Part shown: piece by piece, positions 56,646 to 64,000 of the stretch
Layout: every line of letters begins with the position of its first letter
How positions within the stretch are numbered: the stretch's first letter is position 1
Assembly: GCA_039105265.1 (NCBI GenBank)
Contig: JAPFFF010000003.1
Span: 8,618,001-8,682,000 of the forward strand
Length of the DNA stretch: 64,000 bases
From: Tritrichomonas musculus
Lineage: Eukaryota > Parabasalia > Tritrichomonadida > Tritrichomonadidae
Direction: 5' to 3'
Made by a program: the position numbers and the translations under genes
Notes under the pieces: model-generated
What the model was told of the DNA's origin: nothing
What the model saw: the letters and a program-made list of their open reading frames with translations, nothing else
The model's database searches: none

Positions 56646-59600
56646 ACAAACTAATTAATTTTATTTTTATTTTACTTATTAGCTAAATATCTGACATCAA
56701 ATTCAACAACTCTTTTTGATTTATAATAAATTTTAAGGGGGGGAGAGGTGCGGACAGGGTGAAGTGATTTAGATTCGCACCAAAATTTGCATATATTAAT
56801 TATTTTTTATGAGCATTATAATGATATAATTATTTTTTATTTTCGTCCACGGGGCCGACTTGTGGTGATATATGATTTTTTTTCTGAGGTAGATAAATAT
56901 AAACCACTGAAAAAAATATAAAAATATGTAAACTATAGAAATTATATAATTAATAGAAAAATCTATTATTTAGAAGAAAAAAAGTAATAAAAACATGATA
57001 AAAATCATTTTTATACTATTTAAAAAAATGTGTCTTGTTTGTTATTATTCAATTATTAATGTATGATATAGTTTTTACTTAAATTGGCCCAAAAAAAAAT
57101 TGAGAAAAAAAGGAGCACGGGTAACCGTTTTTCGTACGTTAAGAAGCCTTCAAAAAACATTTATATCTTATTATAAAAACAAGAAAAAACAATATTTTTT
57201 AAATATATTGATTATTTATATTAGATAATATAATCCATAATGATACATTACATAATTATTTCAAGTGTGATGAAATAAAGTCCTAATGATGTTTTTTTTT
57301 GATCATCCAAAGGACTTGTAAATTAATAGTTTTGATATTTTATTTTAGTGCTAAATGATAAAATGATATTATATCTTTTAAATAAAATTTATAGTAGACT
57401 TATAAATTTCCAAATCACATTTTTTATTTTTGAAATCCTGGGGAATATTCTTTTCTGTTGAGTGTTTATTTACATTGATATTTTATTTTGTACCACGATT
57501 GGTGTTAATAATTCTATTAAATTATAATTAAAGTTTTGTTGATACGGAATTTTTATAACAAAATATAATTTTTTTAATATATATTTATTTAATAAAGCAT
57601 ATTAAATATAGTATTTTCATTTTGTAGTTGAAAAGATTATAATTTCATGAATATTTATGTTTAATAAAAATCAAAGTTTTCGGGAAAATAATAACAAATA
57701 ATTGTTATATATAATCATACCAAGCAAATATAATTATTTATCTGCAGAAAAAATCAATTAATTATGATATTTATGTATTTTAATGATGTTTGGAGGTTCT
57801 ATGATATTTTATTATTAAATTTTAATAATAAAATAGACTATTATCTTTAATATAATGAAATTTCATTTCCAAAATAACTAAATACATAAGTAAATTCAGA
57901 ATAAAAAATGAATAAAATAAAGGGGGATCAATTTTACGATTTTACTAAAGTGAAAACTAAGTAATTTAAGTATAAAAAATGAATTAAATTAATGGAATAA
58001 TATAAAAGTTAAAGAATATTCAATAAAAATTATAGTAGGGATATAAAGATAAATGATGATTTTTAAAATTTCTGAAAAAGTTTGTATTTTTCTATTAAAA
58101 AATTTTGGTCGCATTCAAATTATTTTTTTTTTCATTCAATTTTTATTTATAAAAATTGAATAAAAAATGGAAAAATGTTAATATTTAAATAATTTTATCA
58201 GCTTTAGTAAATATGTATAGTTTATATTTTACTTATACTATATATTATACAATTATATATATAAAATAAAAAACAAACTATCTAAACTACCAAGATATAT
58301 GAATAATACTAATATTTTATCTAATTTATTTGAACGTTATTTCATATAAAGAAAAAAATAAAAAAATAAATCAATTCAAATTAATAGAAAAGATATCAAG
58401 AATAATAATAAATAATTACTAACTATACTATTCATAAATTCTGGTTTTATTAAAAATATTTCAAAAACTAAATTTTAATCATATCTTATATGTATTTAAT
58501 AAAAACTGATCAGTAAAGATATTAGAAAGCCTTTAATTTTTAATATATCTTTATGAATGTTACCAAAAAAGTTATTATATTAACAAAAAAAAGCTGAAAT
58601 ATTCAAATTTATTGATTATTTGTTTTTCTGAATTAAGAGATAATCTATTTTATTTAATGAAATTTAAAAATTATATAGATAAAATAATCTAATTAATAAA
58701 TTAAAAATGCTAAAAATATTTCATATGCTTGAAAAAATCTAAATAAAAATATGTAGGAAATATCTCAAAAAGTGAGTTGGAAATAGTTCAAAATTATAAA
58801 TTGATAATAATTAAAAAGTTTAATTTATAAATCTTTAAATTTTAAAATATTCAAAAAGTGAGTTGGAAATAGTTCAATTTTTTTTGGAAATATTCAAAAA
58901 GTGAGTTGGAAATAGTTCAATTTTTTTTTGAATAAACGCACTCTGAAAAATTTATTTCTTTGATATCTTTTTATTTCTGCTATAAATATTTTTCATCAAT
59001 AATTAAACGAAATTAAATATTATTGAATATTTATTAAATATATAATATGAAAACATAACTTAATCATATATGGGAAATATTGAAAAATATATCAAAATCC
59101 ATATTTTCAATTAGACTATTAACAATTAACTTATATCATAAACTATATAATTTTATATAAAACTTTTATATATAATTTAATTGTGAAAATATATCTTAAA
59201 TTTTGATATAAAACAATTTTTTACTTGAAAATAATACGTTAATAATTGATAAGGTAATTCCCCTTTAATAAAATAAAAAAAATTGAGTAGTGAAAATAAA
59301 TTATCGTTCAATTTGTCAACTTTTTGAATTATTTTTATACTTTGATATTTTTCTTTCATTTATCGATAAATCGATTTATTTCTGTGTATTTACACCACTT
59401 CTATCAAACATGTAAAAACGTTTAGAATTAAAATTCGTACGTTAGTTCTGAAAAGTTAAACTTTTTGATAACTTAAATTTTTAAAACATGAATAATGTTT
59501 TTCCCCTACGATAGATTTTTTTTTGGTCTATATAAAACTTGCTTAAAAGCCAATATACTATATAATATTTCAATATGAAGTCGAAACGACGATTTTCAAT

Positions 59601-61834
59601 AACCGCCAAAGTCGTGCTCCTTTTGAGAAAATGAAAATGGGCCAAATTTAATAAAAAAAAGTATTTTAAAATTATATTATTAATATATAATTGTTATATA
59701 TTTTATATATATCATATAATTATTATAATATAATAAAATAATAAATTACATATTAAGATATGAATTCAAATGTAACGACTCTCAATTTTTATTTACTATA
59801 TTCTCAATTTTATTCTCGAAGATTTTTTTATTCAAAATTTATGAAAAAAAAAAAATTAATGAAAAAAACTTTCTACATTTGATTTAAATTTTAATTAAAC
59901 TTCAAAATATATAAAGAAAATTATTTATTTCATTTCTCTCAAATTAACATTTTATGAGAAACGCTTTGAAATTAAAATTGTTCAATATTTAGAATATACA
60001 GTTATATAAAGTTTATTAATTGTTTATATTTATTTTAAATATTTTTATAGTATATATAATATTATTAAAAGTTAGATAATCTATGATATACATATAAATA
60101 TAAAAAGATATTTGCTTAATATTTTAATAAAAATTTCTTATTGAAAAAAAATCGTTATTAATGTTTATGATTTTAAAATTGATATTTGCAGCTCAGCCCC
60201 CTGAATCAAATTAAACAAAATTTAGCATATCTTTATTAAATTAAAAGTACAATATATAAATGCAAATATAATCTAAATAAATTCTTTATTTATTTAGATA
60301 TTTCAAAAAAATATATAAAAACTCATTAAAATGAACTTTTTAACAAAATATGAAATATTTATAAAATAACAAAATGCATAATTAATCATTAATTTCCAAT
60401 ATATATAATAATTAATCATTATAAATTCAATCTATCCATCAGGTGGCTGGATTGGGTTATTTTCATAGGATACTTGTTTGTGTAATTATAACATATATAA
60501 TTGATATTTTAAAACATTTAAATAATAAATATATAAAATAAGTGCACTAGAATATAATATCAAAATGTTATTTAGTAATTATTAATACATAAAAAGATAT
60601 ACATATTTTTATAAACGTTAAAAATTTAAAGTAGGTGTCTGCACCTCTCAAAAGTGCAAGAAATTTGGATGAAAAAAATCTCTAAATACCCATGTTTTCA
60701 CCTTTGACTATGAGTTTTCCACTTTTGAAAGGAAAAGTTAAATGTTTATTTCAAATATTTTCTATGAAACATATCATAAGTGATATCATTTTACCGATAA
60801 TACTTTTTTCAGATATTCAAAACATGATCGTTACCAAAATGTTATATAACTTTTTTACTTCATTTTGCCTTTATTTTCATCAATTTAATCAATTTTAGAA
60901 ACTCAAATTCTGGGATTATGAATATTAGATGTTCCTCTATCATTTTATGAATTTAACTCAAATTCCCTAATCTTGTGATCAAATTTAATTTGTTGATTTT
61001 AAGACATATGAAAAAAATTAGATGGTATCAATTTATATTAATATATATTGTTGGATGTGCTTTTCATTTAGCTTACTTCAACGAAAATTTAATTTTTTCC
61101 CCTCAAAAAGTTGATTTTGATGCGTCTATTTTTTTGCAAAAAAAAGATTTTTAATCCATTTAATCACTAAAATCTTTATATATAGTTGTTATATTTTTCA
61201 TCACATATAATATTTCGAAAAGTTGATTTTCATTTGAGTGATTATTTCCATTATTTCTAGTGCTTCTTAAGTGCCTTTGCTAAATTGATTTGATAAAAGT
61301 TACCAACTCTTGATGAATTTTATTTTTAAGATGAAAAATTGGACTTAAATATTTTATGATATAAAATAATAATTACACAATAAACTACATTTGTAATAAT
61401 TTATTCTTGCCATTAAAGCAATAATCATTGATAGAGCAAAAAAGAGTGAAAATGATTAATTTTATTTGCCTATTTTATTGTTATTAAATCTCTTCAATAC
61501 TAATTTTAAGAAATTGCTAATTTTATTTAGAATTATATTATTGTCATATATTTTATATTTTATAATAATAGAATACTGCTTTTTATATAATAATCATAAC
61601 AAGATATTGCATAAAAATAAATTTTTATTTTAACTTTCTAAGTAGGCTTCAATTTTCAATGTTATTTCAAATCAATTCAACCGAAAAAGTTCCAACGCTC
61701 TTTATTTATTTTTTTGCACTTCCACTTAGATCAAACTAATTTAGATAATTTGAAGAATTATTATATAACGAAAATAAAAATTTTGTTATAATTTTCTATT
61801 CAATTCAAAATAATGTATTAGAACTTATCTCAAA
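56646..61834. other. gene-free AT-rich region, 5.2 kb
   Basis: No open frame longer than about 70 codons has protein-like content. Visible structure: a rare GC-rich patch GAGAGGTGCGGACA (56743-56756) whose inverted copy with one mismatch lies at 60636-60649, three direct repeats near 58.8 kb (listed), and CAGCCCCCTG at 60194-60203, which has the form of a hAT right end. A frame at 60692-60898 is low-complexity and isolated. The region may be old mobile-element DNA. Confidence 0.5.
58761..58922 (+). repeat. three direct copies of a 30-bp word
   Basis: TCAAAAAGTGAGTTGGAAAT (followed by AGTTCAA) occurs starting at about 58765, 58851 and 58894. Copies two and three also share the ATAT before and the T-run after. 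They contain the CAAAAAGTG half of the hairpin core seen at 8.07-8.35 kb. Confidence 0.9.
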
Positions 61835-61995
61835 CAGGGATGTTTATCGATAGTGTCCGATAACGGTTAAATACGTTGCCAATATTATCGATATTATCGG
61901 GAGTAGAGTAGAATAACCGATACTATCCGATAATAAATATCATTATCGATAAAAACGTTTTTTATCATGGCCAATAATGACCGATATTTTTAACT
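61835..61995 (+). mobile_element. hAT-type transposon end
   Basis: CAGGGATGTTTATCGATAG at 61835 has the form of a hAT terminal inverted repeat. It is followed by clustered subterminal words (CCGATAAC, TATCGATATTATCGGG, CCGATACTATCCGATAA, ATTATCGATAAAAA). The matching right end is not found. The long-inverted-repeat element at 62002 sits directly after it, so that element probably inserted into, or removed, the rest. Confidence 0.6.
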
Positions 61996-62328
61996 TTTTT
62001 AAGGGTTGACTTAAATTGGTACTATAAAACATGCACGCTCAAAAAGTTCACTCCATTGAAAAAGTTTCGATTATTTTTTGAATAGCACTCTCAAATTACG
62101 CACAACTTTTTATGAAGATAAATGGTCGTGGAAAATTGAGAGAACCGTTACTTTTTGAATATTCTATTTCAAAAAAAGCGCCATTATATTTTTCGGGAAG
62201 TGCGTGCTAGCATTCCTCCATTAAAGATCGAATCCTAGTTGTCCATATTCCACGTGGACAAAGTGGGAAGTGGAGGATGCTAGCACTTGCGAAGGAAGAT
62301 ATGTTTAATTACAGATTATGCATTGCGG

Positions 62329-62458
62329 AAGATTCGAGGGATGGAGCTCTCCATCTCTTGAATCTTCTGTTTCCGATTACTCAATTACAGAAGATTCGAG
62401 GGATGGAGCTCTCCATCTCTTGAATCTTCTGTTTCCGATTACTCAATTACAGAAGATT
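62329..62458 (+). repeat. 62-bp tandem repeats, left arm
   Basis: Two full units and the start of a third, period exactly 62 bp (AAGATTCGAGGG at 62329 and 62391). Each unit holds the near-palindrome GATGGAGCTCTCCATC within a larger imperfect hairpin AAGATTC…GAATCTT. Confidence 0.9.
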
Positions 62459-62729
62459 TAATAAAAAAGCACTTTTCTTTTTTCAGTTATTATATTTGCA
62501 TTCTTTATTTATCATCCTACTCTTCTTTAACACTCATCTTTTTTCTCTTCAAAACCCTTTCTTAGCGTTTTCTTTCTTTTTGCAATTGAAAAAGGGAAAG
62601 ATGAAAGAAAGAAGAAAAGAAAATTGTTGAATGAAGAAGAGAAATATGATTGTTGAAAAATAGATGGATGATAAATGAAACTTTGAAGATAAAATGTTAA
62701 TTAAAAATCAAATATTTTTTATAAAAAGA

Positions 62730-62927
62730 ATCTTCTGTAATTGAGTAATCGGAAACAGAAGATTCAAGAAATGGAGAGCTCCATCCCTCGAATCTTCTGT
62801 AATTGAGTAATCGGAAACAGAAGATTCAAGAAATGGAGAGCTCCATCCCTCGAATCTTCTGTAATTGAGTAATCGGAAACAGAAGATTCAAGAGATGGAG
62901 AGCTCCATCCCTCGAATCTTCCGCAAT
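62730..62927 (-). repeat. 62-bp tandem repeats, right arm
   Basis: The same 62-bp unit in inverted orientation, about three copies. Two carry CAAGAAATGG and one CAAGAGATGG, showing slight drift between units. The copy number differs from the left arm. Confidence 0.9.
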
Positions 62928-63253
62928 GCATAATCTGTAATTAAACATATCTTCCTTCGCAAGTGCTAGCATCCTCCACTTCCCACTTTGTCCACGTGGA
63001 ATATGGACAACTAGGATTCGATCTTTAATGGAGGAATGCTAGCACGCACTTCCCGAAAAATATAATGGCGCTTTTTTTGAAATAGAATATTCAAAAAGTA
63101 ACGGTTCTCTCAATTTTCCACGACCATTTATCTTCATAAAAAGTTGTGCGTAATTTGAGAGTGCTATTCAAAAAATAATCGAAACTTTTTCAATGGAGTG
63201 AACTTTTTGAGCGTGCATGTTTTATAGTACCAATTTAAGTTGGCCCTTTTTTA

Positions 63254-64000
63254 AGGTAAAGAAAAGATATTTACTAGAAATTATGGCTATTTAATTGTTA
63301 TATAATTATATAAAAGTTATTTTTTCAAGTAATGACATATAAAAAAGCTTGTATGTACAAATGATCAAATTATTAAAAAAGATTTTTTATATTTCATAGG
63401 AAATTAACTTTTATTATAATAAAAGATAAGTAATATATTATAATTCTAATAATATTTAAGTATAAAATTTAAAATCAATAAAGATAATTTTATTTTGGCA
63501 AAATAATTAAATTTATCAAAAAGTGAACAAGATAACTTTTTGTAAATTAATAAAATTCTCTCCATTTCTCTAAATATTTTTAGACTTGATATTCTTTTAA
63601 TAAAAAAAAACGCAAATTATTTTAGTAGCATTGCATTAATATTTCATTACATATTAAGATTCGTTAATTTGCAAATATGGAAATAATTTAATACTGAGAA
63701 GATATGAGGAAATTATCGTCTTATAACTTTGTTCTTAATCATAATCTTTTTTTGTTGGCCAATTGGTTCTTTTTTAAAAATTTTGAAAATAATCTTTTTA
63801 TGTATTAATCAAAAACCTGATTTTTTAGCTTCTCATTATTATATTGGACATATAATGCACCCTGACCTTATTTCGCTTATTTCAGCATGCACTATTGAAG
63901 TACAATTAAAAATATAAAATTCCAAATTTTAATCAAAAATGTAAAAAAAAAGTATGGAAATTTTATTATAAAATATCGGAGAATAATTCATGAATTTATG
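63254..64000. other. AT-rich DNA at the window's right end
   Basis: No convincing gene. A frame at 63729-63917 (62 codons, hydrophobic start, ending ISACTIEVQLKI) is isolated; it could be the end of something decayed, but nothing supports it. Confidence 0.4.

Larger units (their letters stand above)
62002..63247. mobile_element. 1.25-kb element with very long terminal inverted repeats
   Basis: The left arm is 62002-62458 (about 457 bp), the right arm 62729-63247 (about 519 bp), and the arms match almost base for base; the right has one extra 62-bp unit. The ends begin AGGG, and TTTTTA flanks both sides (61996-62001, 63248-63253), a likely 6-bp target duplication although low in complexity. 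The 270-bp centre is non-coding. Within each arm lies a second inverted pair, GTGCTAGCAT(T)CCTCCA. Long arms, a 5' AG start and a 6-bp duplication are the pattern of Polinton/Maverick elements, so it could be a non-autonomous derivative; a foldback or MULE-type MITE is the alternative. It carries no genes, looks whole and looks young. Confidence 0.8.

Noticed and set aside
63729-63917. 62-codon hydrophobic frame at the right end
   Set aside because: No upstream continuation, no domain, and composition typical of AT-rich non-coding DNA.
1-64000. CRISPR arrays, rRNA genes and bacterial operon signals
   Set aside because: No regularly spaced repeats with unique spacers, no rRNA-like conserved blocks and no Shine-Dalgarno pattern; the gene set is eukaryotic.

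Overview
The window is very AT-rich (roughly 70-75 % A+T by eye), and its genes are long, mostly intronless and packed on both strands with short spacers. Asp/Asn/Ser-rich low-complexity inserts are common, and the proteins are clearly eukaryotic: a cohesin kleisin, an N-terminal protein methyltransferase, a Myb factor, two kinases and two ankyrin proteins. This mix, together with an AIR9-like microtubule protein and an ankyrin protein of the DUF3447 type, points to a parabasalid protist, most likely a Tritrichomonas-like trichomonad. That assignment is an inference from family content; there is no rRNA gene here to fix it.

Layout. 0-32.8 kb is ordinary gene space: a gene end cut by the window edge, a coiled-coil protein, a 1746-residue AIR9-like protein, a second coiled-coil protein divergent from a small protein with a PCNA-box-like tail, an NTMT1-type methyltransferase, a SAPS-like phosphatase-subunit candidate, an uncharacterised 807-residue protein, a PIN-like (AEC family) transporter, an ARM/HEAT-like protein, a steroid 5-alpha-reductase family enzyme, a Ser/Thr kinase, the RAD21 kleisin, an ITFG1/TIP homologue and a Myb protein. 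32.8-38.2 kb is a graveyard of mobile DNA: hAT ends and a hAT transposase remnant, decayed foreign coding sequence with unusual codon use, an odd hairpin and a complete-looking 248-bp MITE. 38.2-56.6 kb is gene space again: a degenerate calcineurin-like phosphoesterase, a DUF1015 protein, an EGF-like membrane protein, a tail-anchored protein, a Fringe-like glycosyltransferase candidate, two ankyrin proteins (one apparently with introns), a kinase fused to two discoidin-like regions, and a bacterial-type MetE-like enzyme. 56.6-64 kb has no convincing gene; it contains direct repeats, a hAT end and a 1.25-kb element with inverted arms of about 450-520 bp and a 6-bp target duplication.

No operon logic applies, and I see no pathway cluster. 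Several genes share functional themes: microtubule and coiled-coil structural proteins on the left, cell-cycle and chromosome functions (RAD21, PCNA-box protein, Myb, possible PP6-type subunit), and signalling or surface proteins on the right. Two words recur near gene starts and could be core promoter elements: ACTTTTTGA-like and GGTCAAA/TTTGACC. The first is also the core of three perfect hairpins after the AIR9 gene and recurs in the arms of the long-inverted-repeat element.

The points most worth a second look are the foreign coding remnants at 33.7-34.1 and 36.2-37.4 kb, whose in-frame stops are biased to TAA/TAG; the hairpin trio at 8.07-8.35 kb; the nested-palindrome element at 62.0-63.2 kb; the kinase-discoidin fusion; and an E2F-like site directly before RAD21.
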